Notes under the pieces: model-generated
Told to the model about the DNA's origin: nothing
What the model saw: the letters and a program-made list of their open reading frames with translations, nothing else
Databases searched by the model: none
Origin: Catonia carolina
Taxonomy: Eukaryota; Arthropoda; Insecta; Hemiptera; Achilidae
Direction: 5' to 3'
DNA: 64,000 nt
NCBI GenBank assembly: GCA_035578175.1
Contig: JAQMRL010000001.1
Location: 370,257,720 to 370,321,719, forward strand
Made by a program: the position numbers and the translations under genes
Shown: piece by piece, positions 1 to 13,200 of the stretch
Position numbering within the stretch: position 1 is the first letter of the stretch
Layout: every line of letters starts with the position of its first letter

Positions 1-867
1 AGCAAATTATTAACGATATAATCTAACATTAGTACTAATAAAACATTAGAAATAAACAAAAAAACTTACCTCAACAAACATAACCTAATTTTAAACATGA
101 GTGAAGGACCCAAGATCACTATTTCGTGCTAAACTAGGCTCTTTAGAGAAAAATGCTTTAAATAAAAGTTGTAGATTTTTTAATTTCCTATAAATTTGAT
201 TATACACTTAAGTCGTAAAATGACATACTAAGGCTGAAATCTTTAAAAAATTGATTTTTTTACACATTTTCGTAGAAAAAAAAACAGAAAATCACTAATT
301 TCTGCTAAACTTAACGTTATACAAAAAAATGGTTGAAATAAAAGTTGTAGGATTTTAAATTCTCTACAACTTTTATTATATACATTTTCATTTCAGCGCT
401 AAAATGCATATTAAAGCCGCAATCTTAAAAAAACAATTTTTTTACCTGAAAACAGCCTTTCCAAGAATTTCAGCAGACATGGGTCCTACCCTATCTTATA
501 GAGCATAAAAAATTTAGTAAACGATGCGATTTAAAAAATATCGTAGGAGCCGTTTTTGAGAAGTCGCAAAAAGTGAAAAATGACTTAAATAAACTTCTAC
601 TTCCGGTGGACCGATTTTGAAGAAAATGTTCGGGTCGTGTCCTCTAGTGGTATCTAACTTAAGTTTCACGTTTCAAGTTCGTACGATGATCCGTTCTTGA
701 TATATTCTGTTCACACACATACCAATCGCTAAAAACATTTTTTGGGTTCAGGGGTTCTGAAAACGTGTAGATCCGGTGAAAACTCGATTTCGAAAAATCG
801 ACATGAAAACAATACTTTACTTCCTATATATCCATATAGGCGAGAAGAAGTAAAAAAGTAATGGTTG
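1..867 (+). repeat. R1 dispersed repeat, cut by window start
   Basis: This copy lacks the first few tens of bases because the window begins inside it. It aligns along its length with the near-complete reverse copy at 42.7-43.7 kb and the partial copy at 15.2 kb. Shared landmarks are AAAAGTTGTAG blocks near 165 and 345, the Ala-codon-free stretch CCGTTTTTGAGAA near 550, and the ATCCGGTGAAAACTCGATTT block near 775. It ends with a decayed form of GGCAAGAGAAAGT near 855. The GT microsatellite found in other copies is almost absent here. No protein is encoded. Confidence 0.8.
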
Positions 868-1128
868 TTTGTAAAAGCTCAGTGTTTGTAAAACATCAGA
901 ATCTACCCAAACGATTTCAGGAACTCTTTTACTGTTGAGACGCTTAGAGTTTACTGAGTAACATAGGCTAAATGGCATTAAGTCAATATTTTAAATTTTA
1001 AAAAAGTATGATTGGTTAACGTCAACTTTTATTTTATTTTTTGTTTGTTATAAGGTTTTTTGGGAAAATTATTTATTTTTTCTATAAATATGACATCATT
1101 CCATACTCTGATGTTGTTTACCTAAACG

Positions 1129-1732
1129 ATATCAGAGGTTTTTTACTAAGTGAAACGAGGAGTAAAGTGGTTTACCATTGCCTTCCTCACTGAGTAAACA
1201 AGTAAAGGCCAAGCCAATTGCTGTGAGCGCTGGACTACGCATGCGCATACTTGACTTCGACCCCGCATACCCCTCCGTCCAACAGTAAGATGTACAGTCA
1301 GAATGTTGTTGAAAATTTACAACACCCATTGTATTTTGTAGACATGCTATTCCATTGTTGATTACGTATGCTGCACTATTACAGTACATACAAGACTATA
1401 TTAATGCAGACGTACGTTTTGCCTAGCGCTCTCTTTACGAAAATCAGGCTATATCCTTATCAGCATGCCCGACCCTCCAGAAAGCATCTACTTTCCACCC
1501 TGAAAATGACACCTTCACTTCATTCACCACAAAGGCTGGCTGTAAAATGAAATTTATTACTTTCACAAGTGATAACTCTGATTAGTGTCTTTTACACCAG
1601 TACCATTTTTTTTCTTAAATGATTCAGTCATTTTATTGGCTGATCATGTGATAAGGACCAGAACTTTTTTTGTAGCCCTGAAACTAATAGATTCAGTGCA
1701 AATAATTTAACACTCCACCTGTCTAGTATGGA
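1129..1732 (-). repeat. SF retroposon interrupted by ~250 bp
   Basis: The flanks (1129-1204 and 1453-1732) match the SF family, including the core TTTACCATTGCCTTCCTCACTGAGT and the block around GAAATTTATTACTTTCA. About 250 bp (roughly 1205-1452) are foreign to the family and start with GGCCAAGCCAATTGC. I found no target duplication or terminal repeat on the inserted piece, so its nature is unknown. Confidence 0.75.
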
Positions 1733-1751
1733 CAGCTGTATTCTTCTTGTT

Positions 1752-1885
1752 TCAATTTTTTACTTTCTCTTGCCTATATGAATAGCCTATATAGGAAGGA
1801 AAGTATTGTTTTCATGTCGATTTTTCGAAAACAAGTTTTCACCGGATATACATGTTTTCAGACCCCGAACCCAAAAATGGGGTAT
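1752..1885 (-). repeat. R1 3'-end fragment
   Basis: Read on the minus strand this is only the last ~130 bp of R1, ending in GGCAAGAGAAAGTAAAAA. The body is missing, as in a 5'-truncated retroposon. It directly follows the SF copy. Confidence 0.7.
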
Positions 1886-4000
1886 GCGAGAAGTATTACT
1901 TTAAGTTTAGTTTGCCGTGAAGCACAGCTATTGAGGGAATTGCTTGTATTTAATAAACTATTAAAAATATTGCACTTTTCAATACATTGATGGATGCATT
2001 CATAATACAGTGAGGTATATACAAAATTGATTGAAACTGAATAAAAGAATTTTATTGGTAAATGAATTAATTCAGTTCATCTTTTTCAGTCAAATCTGCT
2101 GAATGTATTTTCAATTAATGTTAGTAGGAATTAATTTATTTTTAAAAATGTTGACATTTTTAACTATGTTTTTAATAATCTATAATACAGTAATGTCAGA
2201 TAAAGTAACAAAATTTTAAGTTGAATTTGCTTTGCAATTAATTTCTCATTTACTACATTTTTATGCTCTATAAGATAGATTAAGAGTGTTTCACAACAGA
2301 TTTTTGTATTTTTTAATTAATTAAATGAGCAGAATTACACATAAGGGGAAATTAAATTATTATAATATAATTATGTTAACAGTTTCGTTTTTTTTTATAC
2401 ATATATAAACGTCTATGGGTTTATTAAATTGAAAAGATAGGTGAAATATGGGCAATATCGTCAGATTACCCTTTTTCTGTACAACTACATAAATATTAGA
2501 TCTTACTTTGCTCTGTCGGAGGAATAAAACAGAACTCCTCTACCTCCTCCTTTTTTCCATAGAGTGCTCCTAAAATATTCCTTAATATTCCTTAGAGTGC
2601 TCATAAAATATCACAGTAATAAAAATAACTACAATTGTAGTATTCCATCCACTCTATCAACAAAACTCTAAATATCCTATTAACTGTCTTAGAGTATTAT
2701 AATTAGTACGCATTTGATGAACAACATTCAATAAAAATTTTCAAATCGTTTTGTGAAACTACTTTTTTGCAATATTGTCCTTATTCCACATAACTCCTCA
2801 ATTTTGATTTTCTTTTAAGAATATTGACTTCAAAGTTAGTTCAATACTTATTTTTTATCATTCTACCCAAATTTCACAGCTCGACTAAAATAACGATATG
2901 ATGTACTTGAAATTCTGCCCATGCTTATTGGTAACCTCTGAAGGATTCCTTAAAATTAGGTTTGCAATAATCACTGTGTGAATAAAAATTACTTTTTTTA
3001 TTAGAATATAAACACGGACTTATAGAATATATCTCTTTTAGAAGGTATAGAAATAATATTTATGTTTGTAGAATGGTTACTCCTTGTTTTCAAAAATAGT
3101 TAATTTTCCAAGAAGCCTAAAATTTTATAGAATACCCAAACGAATTTTCAGATCTGTAGTTCTTTGGGTTGGTATTAAAGAAATATATATTATTTTAAGG
3201 TCGCCATCCCTTTTTAACCACTTCGACATAAGTGGTTAAAATGCAAATTCTTTAGATTATTCTATTCAATCCCGAAGGAACAAACGTGATGAATTTGCAC
3301 TTTCAAGGAAATCAGATTTTCAAATAACACTTCTTTTTAGATTGTTCAATAAATAGTTGAATTCACTATAATGTACACTTTTTTAAATCTTAGAACACGT
3401 AGTTGTTTTGTCTACCTTTCATAAATGATACTACTTTTGTTTTAAATTCTTTCACTGTCATTTAGTTTATAAATACATCCAATTCAAAAATTAGTTTACT
3501 ACTGTAGAGTTTGTTTTCCACATTCTCAATTTTTTTAGTTTCAAAATAATTATAGTATTTTAAAGAAATTGTCTAGCTGAATGTTTTCTAGCAAAGCTCC
3601 AGAAAGTTCTTGTTAAGAATTTTTTATAGAAAATTGTTTTTTATAGTTTTCAAGTAGGCTAGTTAATTTTAAAGTAAAAATTTTGGAGAATAAATAAATT
3701 ATTTCAAAGATTGTACAGCTTTTGTAATGCAAACGAGTACAAAATAGATTTTGTAGTAGCGTTGTTAAACTTTGAAGGAATAGTTTTGTATAGTAGTAAG
3801 ATTACCAGAGTTCTTGGACGAAATACAATTCTAGTTGTAGTAAAGTTAATAATTGGACAAGTTTTCAGTTGTGTAGAAAATAAAATTTTATAAAAACGGG
3901 TATAGAATTTTGATTCCTCATTCAATCTCAAATCCACTCGAAGATAAATTTTATAGTATTCATGTTGTTAGTAAGGTTATTCAGGAAATAATTATACTTC
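1886..4000. other. AT-rich stretch without recognised gene
   Basis: Beyond the 3' end of the odorant receptor gene there is AT-rich DNA with short homopolymers. Short open frames near 3700-3940 lack protein-like composition. I see no repeat family from elsewhere in the window. Confidence 0.6.
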
Positions 4001-4006
4001 TTTATT
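4001..4006 (-). promoter_or_regulatory. Poly(A) signal of odorant receptor
   Basis: AATAAA on the minus strand (within GCAATAAAGAAG) lies about 135 bp past the receptor stop codon at 4141-4143. It is the first canonical hexamer after the stop that I noticed, so it is a plausible 3' end signal. Confidence 0.5.
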
Positions 4007-4140
4007 GCATTTAGAACAAAACATATTAACACATCAAAATTTTGAATGCTTAAGTGCAGAATTTTATATATACATAATACTAAAAAATATTGCCAATAAA
4101 TTTTTCTTTAAGTATAGGTTTCTAGCACTGTCCATTGGTC

Positions 4141-4206
4141 TCATTGCATTTGTCTTCTATACATAACATCCAAAAAGTTGAAGTATGAATACCCTGCTTC
4201 AAGTGC
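4141..4206 (-). CDS. Odorant receptor exon 6 (C-terminus)
   Basis: Acceptor TTCTTTAG precedes codons for ALEAGYSYFNFLDV and a short basic tail ending MQ and TGA. This encodes residues 368-388. The YSYFNFL motif is the signature of the final odorant receptor helix, and the phase-0 junction after FLK in exon 5 is the family's usual last intron position. Too short to be seen by ORF length alone. Confidence 0.92.
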   Translation of the reverse strand, partial: ALEAGYSYFNFLDVMYRRQMQ

Positions 4207-7200
4207 CTAAAGAAGAAAATAAAAGTAGTAATATTATTTTTTCATCTATGTATTTAAAAAGATAAAAGTGTTTTTTTTTGTAGAGTTCAATCTCAGCTCC
4301 CACTAGACCGATTCCAGTCAATCACTTTTTAAAATGTAGCTCTCCATGTGCAGATTTCCCATCACATGTCATTATTTTTTTCAAATTCCCTCTAGGTCTT
4401 TTTCTTATGCCCTTCTAGAATTAGGCATCTCTGCCTGTTCTGAACCTCTGAAATCTGCCTATCTCTTCTTTGGGTGTCTTCGGTCTCTCCATCCCTCTGG
4501 TTTGTAACCCAGCTCCTGCTTAGATATACTATTCTCACTCATCCTGTCCACATTCTCTATCCACCGTAATTTACTTTGCAGATTTATGGAGAAGATCTCC
4601 TTATCCTCTTTCCTTGTCTCTGCATTCCTATAATGGTCTTCTCTACTACATCCATTAACACCCTTAACAAAGATGCCTTCAATAAGATGTACTGATTCCA
4701 ACATGCGAGACTTTCCACAAAACCTTAAAAAACAACACCAGTAGGGATACAAGGTTGAGATTTTATAAAACAATACCAGTACCAACCGTACTTTATGGCA
4801 GCAAAACTTGGGTGCTAGCAAAGACAGAGGAGAGCAGATTGCAAGCTTCTGAAATGAAATTTTTATGGCCAAATTCACGTTTAAACCAGCAAAAAGGAAA
4901 TCAAGGTTTTGTGTGACACAGTTCTTTAAAGATTTACCGAACAAATGCCTTCTTAATTAATTTTTAGCTTCAAAGAAGAATAGTTTGTGCAGAAGAATAG
5001 TTATGTGTGTTTTCTTTGTTTTGATGAAATTATGCCGTTCTGAAAAATCTGGAAATTGTCAGCTGTTGGCCAATTCTTTAGAGATATTACGTTTTTAGAT
5101 TTTTTAACATAGAAAATGAAAAATGTCATCCTTGGGCCTGTGTTTTGAGTCTTTATCCTTAAAATGCGACCCGATAATTTAATTTTTTCATAAAGTTTGT
5201 TTAATTACAGTGGTCTAACCAACTATTTAATATTTTTAACTTCAAGCTTATGCAACTCCACTCCAAACTTAGTGTATCCCTCTGATGCCCCCCCTTGTGC
5301 TGCGCGGAAGCAATTGCTAGTTATCTTAATACATTTTTTGAGATATCAATGAACATGAGAAAAAACAACCAATTTTAAGTCAAGTCATTTGTATTACCTC
5401 ATATGTACTGTACTAGAAAAGTACAGTACTAATACTGTAATAGAAAAGTTAAACGTTTTAAGAAGGTACATTCATATTACTTTGGTTCATATTTTTAGCT
5501 AGAAACATAACTTTCTAAAATGTAATTTTATATATTAGCCTTGGAAAACGAAATTATCATTATCCTCTTTATCCAACATCTAAGTTTCCTTAGGTCAGAC
5601 CCAACACAATTCTTCCCACATCTCTATCACAATACCATCTCTCGCCCAATGCTCTCTTAGCGTCGTATCTCTTTCCCAATAATCCATGAATGAACCCTTC
5701 CTCTTCACTTTTGGTCTGCCTCTTTGTCTTTTTCTTCCATCTTCAAGTACAGCATAACTGGAGGCAATTTTTTTTAAATTGTCATCTATTATTTTCCTTT
5801 AACCGTCCTTCCATCAAACACAAATGTCAAAAACTACAGGAGATAGCAACAAACCGTTTTCGGATTCGTAACTTACACAAAAAGTAAGTGGGCCTAAATT
5901 GGGTTTGCAGTTCTGGTTTCAACCAGAAGTGGCCCAAAACCAGAAGTCAAGAAATCAAAGACAGAATATGGAAACAAAATAGTGTCATTCGATTCCTCTT
6001 GACTAGTAGATACAGAAATTACTAATGGTTTTTGCTATGAATCAAAGGTAGGCCCTAACCCTTTCTAAAAGATGTCACCAGCCATGAGACCCGTCGCATT
6101 GTCTCATGAAAGAGATTTTTTAGTTAGCCTACCCTCCTTCTTCCTACTGATACGTCCAAACCATCATAGCTTTGTCTGTCCAACTCTTTTTGTCAGGTTG
6201 TTCTTTCACAGTTATTACCTAATTACATTATTTCTCACAATTATAGAAAGTATTAAGTGAAATTTTACCATTATCAAAGAGTATTTTACAAAAACAGTAA
6301 GGGATGATGCCGTGGAGACAGTTCTTCAACATGATATTAAGTCAAATGTAGTACTAAATCGTACTGAGCGTGGTCATTATTTTTTATAGTTGTCAAAAAA
6401 CAATAATATTATAAACATAAGATTTGAATTAAATTGATAAAAAACTATATTTTATGGTTTTCATCACTTGTGTTGTCATCCGTATCTTGTAAAACAAAAT
6501 ATTGTGATGTTAATGAAGTACGTACAAGACACTTCTACTAATTAATTTACCAACCTCCTGTATTACAAGCTGTTTATTTGGTTACACTGGTTTGTTTCTT
6601 ATTCCCTATTGACTATCTTTATCCTGTTTCCCCTATAAATACCATCTAATTCTGCAATATGTTACAAGCAGTTCTACTCTAGGGAAAAGTTGTAGATTAC
6701 TTATTGCAGGGGTGGAAAACCACTTGCCTCTTAAGTTCCAGTACTGACCTGTTGTAGAAATTTCTGTATTGATTAGATGAATTGGAAATGTTCTAGATAT
6801 TTTTAATTTTATTGTTTATGCAACCTACTTATTTTATGTATATCCAATTATTTTCTTGATAAATATAAAATATTACAGTAGCAGATAATCTAATAAAAAT
6901 TAAGTTATTAAATTATATTCTGGCTGCCTCATGAAATAGTCTGCTAGACTACAAAGTAGAAAAACCAGAAGTGATTCACTACTAGGATCAGGAAATTTTA
7001 ACCTATTAAAATTTATTATTCCGTAACACACAGTAGTCGCTAATTCCAAGCTGTTCTTATAACTAAAGACATTATACTTAAGCTGGAAATGAATTAGGGA
7101 AGAGTGAATTTATTGACGGCAAACATTTGTTTATAATAGTCAACTTTTATTGGAATTAATCAGAAGTTTTAAGAATAGATAGTGATCATACAGAACAAGT

Positions 7201-10200
7201 AAAAATCATTCATGGAGTGAGACAAAATTGTATATTTAACCTATAATGATCAAACTTTACTCAGAACACATATTAAAAACAGACCTTACATGACCGATAA
7301 GAAGGCATTTTAGTAAATGGTGCTAGAATTAACTACCTACTTGCAATACGCAGATGACATTGTTTACTGATACATTAGAAGAACTGATGAACAAAATTAC
7401 AGAAGTAAACAAACAGTATGGGCTGGGTATCAACACAAGTAAAACTAAATGCATGATCGTCAACAAAGAAGTCATCTGTAAGAATGCCATAAGGAATCAA
7501 ACAGCGTACCTACCTTAATTTATTAAAACAATATAGATATTTAAGTTGCCTATAACAGGCGGCTTGAGTGTTAAATTATTTCCACTCTACCTACTAGTTA
7601 CAGGGCTACAAAAAATAGTTCTGTTTCCTATCACACGGTCAGACAATTATACAACTGAAGTGTTTAAGAACAGAAGAGGTAAAGGAGTAAAAGATGCTAG
7701 TCAAAGGATCTCCTCTGAGAATAATGAATTTCATTATACAACCAGACCCTGTGTTGAATGAAGTGAAGGTGCCATTTGCAGGGTGGAAATTAGATGCTTT
7801 TCGGAGGACCAGGTGTGCTGATAAGCATACTTTTCTACTCAGCGAAGAAGGCATTGGTAAATTACCTCACTTCTTGTATAACTTTGAAATCCGAAATCCA
7901 TGTTGAGAGGGCTAAGAAGCCCTATGTTGGTGACATTGTGTTAAGAAACGCCTGGTCGCTCATAGAATAAAATCCCAGAACTAATGCAACTGAAGGGTTG
8001 AGGAGAATTGTATAAATAAAAGATATTAGATTCAGGTTCTGCAGGGCGGGGGGAGACATGACATCTTAGAAGATATGGATCCAGTGTCTTTGGTGGAAGA
8101 ATAATATTAAGAGGATAACTTTTGTGGGCGGGAATGAATAAAGTTGTGGCGGAGGTGAATAGCAGAAGCTGGTGGATAAGTGGGAGTGGTTGAAGTACAA
8201 CAGCTCTTTTAATTTTAGTTCATTAAATACTGCATATTCGGTTGGCCTTTATTTTGTTTATTTTTTATTTTTTTTTTTAATGAAGAAATAGTTGAAGAAG
8301 ATACTATGGGAAGTTGTGTTGCGTGGGTTTTAGAGGAAGTCGTGGAACCGTGTATAACTTAGTAAAACATCTAGCGGTCCAAACCAGCATTTTAGCTGAT
8401 GACCTATACAAGAACAGATATTTAAGATTCACAGTGGAACTGATGAACTTACAAACTTTTGCTACTTACAAACATGTCATTACCCTCTTTTTGGATTCAC
8501 CATAGCTCATCAAGTAAAAACAACAACAAAGTTGTTATTTGCAGAGTACAATAAAGTAGATAAAAATTGTCATATTAGTAGAAATGTTATAATATAATTT
8601 ATAGTCTAACAAAGCAAACTGTAATATCTTTTTGTATGCAGTACCTACCTTTAAAAAGCTATCCAATGTAACTGGTATAATGTGAACAGCAGACATAATC
8701 AATGGTTTCCGTAATCTCTCTAATGCAATGCATAACATCTGATTGTACCACTTATCTTGATTATACCATTCAGTTGAATATATTGCTGTTCTCATTTCTA
8801 AACTCTGTAATATACATTATTACATTTAAACAAATTTATTACATTTTAAATTGCATTATTTAAATTCTCGATGTACCTAATTTTTACTGTTGAATTATAA
8901 CTTGCTATTTAGTAAATTAGAATTTAATTTTATCCTTTATATGAAGTATTTATTTTTTGTAAAGTTTCACAATAGTACCTTTTTATTTAGAGCATACACA
9001 GTAACTTTTAAAAAAAAACCATTTTTTCTATACTAGCCTACTGCATTTGAAATGAAATCCTAACCAGTTCAGCTAGACTCTTTCATTTGATGCCCAGCTA
9101 AAGTCTGAAAAATTTGTAAGCATTAGAACCCTATTAAATTTCAAACCCAAAATTTTTTCAAATAATCAAGATGTTGGCAGAACCATAAATTGTTAATCCA
9201 GTGGTAAAAATACTACTAGTTAACACTAACCCTCCATTGCTACTTCATTTTTTCCCCTATTAATCTAGTTTCCCATATTTATAGGTTTCGGTGGATCCGC
9301 CATCAGAGTACATAAACAGAAAAGTTTAAACTAATTTTATAAAATTTTCAGAAAGTGCTATATCTTCAGTCTAAAGTTGTATACAAGAGACTGAAGACAT
9401 ATCATCTTCTGAAAAAGTTTTATACTCTGATGATGGTGGGTCCACCAAAACATTCTTATGGGAAAGTAGAATAATTGTTGGAAGAAAATATGAAACAGCA
9501 ATAAAAGGTTAGTGCTTATTAACTAATAATATTTTTACATTTTTGTGTTAATTACAAGCTGCAGAATGCGTTACAGAGATACATTAAATTGTTCAGTAAA
9601 ATAAGCCTACCTATTATTTTTAGTACATTTTTCTTGTTTTAAAATTAAGTTAAAAGATATTAAACCAATCACGAAAATATGAAGTTGCCTATTTTTTTTT
9701 AAGTACAGTGCAGTAATGATATCAAAAGTTCATAACATAAAAATAACATAACCAAACCTGAACAAGCACCAAACACACAAGTGGCTACCAAACGCAATAA
9801 AATATACTTATTTGTTTATGACAGATTTTCATCCTGTCGTAAACAGGCTTATTAATTTAAATACAAAAATATACATATAATACATGTCTCTTATTATTAT
9901 TATTGTTATTATTTTATCTGTACATTAACAAGAGGATATTAATAGCAGGATGATTTGCACATTGCAGGTTAGATTGACAGCCAGTTTACAGCAAAAATAT
10001 ATTTTATCATTTGTTGCTTACGAGTCATTGGTTTTAATATAATTTTGTTTGATTTTATTAAACTATGAGTTATTTTAAAGTAGATATTTTTACATATTTA
10101 ATGTTATTTTTCATTTTCAGTTTTTCTAAATAGTATTACTTACTGCTTGTGTAACTTTTGTACCAAGAGAAAAGTATATAAAAGATGTCAGAAGAAGTGC

Positions 10201-13200
10201 CGGAATTAAAGAAAAATTTTGCAGTGCTTGAATATATTCTCCACTCCTAAATTTCTAAAAGAAAATAACACAAACATTTTTATTATAATGAAATTAATGA
10301 ATTAAGTATAATTCAGTTTATTTTTTCACTTCTGTTGCTGGAGCTCTATAATTTTATCACTGTAATTACAATTGTTTCATTATATTACAATACCTACCTG
10401 TTTTTTTGTTTAAAATAATTTTATTTTTCCAGTCCTAAATTCTGTCTTTCTGTTTATAATAAAACTTACTTACTGAAGAACTAATAACCAGTAAAAGTAT
10501 GTTCCAACTGTCTAATATTTGTAAAAAAATTAATCAATAAAAAACTTTGTAAGAAAATTGAACTACCGGTATTCAAAATAATTCCAAAAGAAATATTATC
10601 AATAGGCTACTATGTACAGAGGTTCAAAAACTAATACTGGAAAAACTGTTCTTATGTAGTATTCATTATGGATAAATTGCATGGATAAATCTTTATCATT
10701 GATCAAAGCTCCAAACATCCACATTGAATGAATTAGTTAGTTGTAACAGTTTAGTTTTGTTGGAAAAAATTAAACGTAAACAGAAGTCAAGCTATTTAAA
10801 ACAAATTTTTACATTTAATTATATGTGTAGTTCCTGCAACATGTGAAACTCTATCGTACATCGAGATAACCACGTATACACAGTATGTTCGACTATTACC
10901 AATTATACACTCGTTTCCATTCAAAATTAATAAATCACATGAATCCAGAGATACAAATATTGTCACACCCACACCTATTACAAAATCTAGTAAGAAGATT
11001 AAAAGATGCTGGAATAGGGATCTTATAAAAAAGAGCGATAAGGATTTGCCACTGAGTGATTTCCTTAATCATGACATAAACAGGACATTGCATATGTAAT
11101 CATAAATACTGCTGGTTGTAGCCTATATATCCATACAGTTATAATTTGTTACTAATAAAAGTTAAAAAAGAAAAATCTTCACCTTGTTCAAAAGAAGATA
11201 CAATGACAATATTATATAATTCTTGATAAATTGTTTCTTACAGACAAATACTGATTAGTTTTAAAGAGTGTAATTATTTTAAAATGCATAATTTATGAGT
11301 AGAGACTGAATAATTTGAAATTAGTAATTTTAGTTACCTACACAAAGAGATTTCAAAATAAACTTATTGACTTGAAAATGAAAAACTTACCTTGAATTTA
11401 GGTCAATTAAACCATATTTTTTATAGAAATACTTAATTTCTTCTTTAACAAATTGAACCAAATGTAAATGAGTTGTCAATTTATAAGTTTATTTTGCATT
11501 ACTAAATTTAGATTTTCTTCTTAGAGAACATAACATACAGACTCTGTTAATGAAGATCAGCTACAGTTCTGATAAATCACTCAATCGTGAACCACCCTTA
11601 AAAGAGTGTGCATACTCATGTTTATCCAGGTGTGCACCTACCCTCAACTATTTGAGAATAAACTAAAAAGCTCAAACTTATTACACCTGTACAAATGACC
11701 AAGGTAGGCAGTCTTCTAATGATTATGCTCATCAACTCACAAACCACTCCCATACATCCAAAACATCAATGTTGGTAATGTCACCAGTTCACGAAATCTG
11801 AAACATTATTCTGTACCCACAACTTAGAAGTTTCTAAATGATTCATGGACTGCATACTAAAAGTCATTCCATGTTACCACACCATATAGCAGGACAGGAT
11901 ATATTTACATCTCTACAAACCCACAACTTACGGCAAGTGAAATTGTATTATTAATAAGCATCTACTTTTTGTTAAAAAATACCAGCTTGCCATTTCATTA
12001 CAAGTTCGTATTTCCACTGTCGGCTCCAGATCTTCTGAAATTCAACTTCTTTACTACTTAAATTTCTAAACCTGCTGAAATTTTTAAACCTGAATAGAGG
12101 TTGATCTTCAATAATTAGGTTGGGTCGAGCAAGAGGCACTTTACTGACCAGCATCACTATAGATTTCAGTGGGCTGATTTTCAGACAAACAGCCACTCCC
12201 TCTTTAGAAATTTTATCCAAGAGCTGAAATTCCTCTGCTTAATCTGCAAAAATCCTGTGTCATCAGTACAGTACAAGCTCATTAACCCGAACTAATAAAA
12301 TCTGCGACTATTCGGTTATCCAAAAATTCAAACTAGCGAATTTTTGTCTAAAAGGCAATATTCATGTTTAAAATTAGTAAAATACAATTGTTTATGTTGG
12401 AATAAACTAATTTAATAATAATATACGTACAATATAAACAGATCGCACTTGTTTTTTCCACAAAAAAGTCACAGTAAAAGAAATAAATTTACAATAAAAA
12501 AATTTGTACATACAGTAAGTTCATTAATATTTATGTAAAATTGTTTACGTTGTAATAACAAAATACAATACATTTCACTAGGTAACCTTTATTTTTTCAC
12601 AAAAATGTCACTAATTTTCTTCTGTTTCTTGGAAGCCAAACTTTGTTCAAATGCTTCGACTTGAAGCTGCATAAGCAATAATATTTCATGAAATGGCTTA
12701 TCGGTTTCCTTAGCTAACTCTGTACACGTATTGAAACTTGTAACTGTCACTTTATGGTTTATTTTATTTTCCGGTAGTTTTTCATCATTGTCATCATTAT
12801 CATTCTGCAGAATCATATTTACGATGTCTGCATCTGATTACCATATTAAGACATTCAAAAAATAATCGTATCACAGGAATTCATCATCACTACATAAAAA
12901 AAAACTTTTTTTTGGATAGTTTGGATTACTGGAGAGTTCGGATTAACGAGCTTGTACTGTACATTGTATATTTTTAAGTAGTTCTCCATTCAGCTTAATC
13001 CCATATGTAATATTATGAAAGGCTTGCTTATTAAATAGCTATGCCTGAGTAAACATTAAACAGAAGTAGCAAAAGAGTACAACCCTGCAAAACACGGTTT
13101 TTTAGGAACAGAGTCTGTAATCTATTCATTTGAATATGAAATAGAATCTGTGACAACTAAGTTAATGAGAAATTGTACCAGAGAAAAATACATATTGCCA

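Noticed and set aside
8535..8648. Read-through of receptor exon 5 to the stop at 8535
   Set aside because: The extension lacks the terminal YS-x-F motif, whereas the GTAGGT donor and exon 6 at 4206 supply it.
9610..9720. Minus-strand hydrophobic frame IFVIGLISFNLIL ending at GTAGGC as a possible receptor exon
   Set aside because: It lacks odorant receptor motifs, and exon 4 at 10144-10254 joins exons 3 and 5 perfectly.
11385..11480. Minus-strand frame HLVQFVKEEIKYFYKKYG ending at a GTAAGT donor
   Set aside because: It has no acceptor without a stop, no hydrophobic span, and would break the receptor frame. The receptor needs no exon here.
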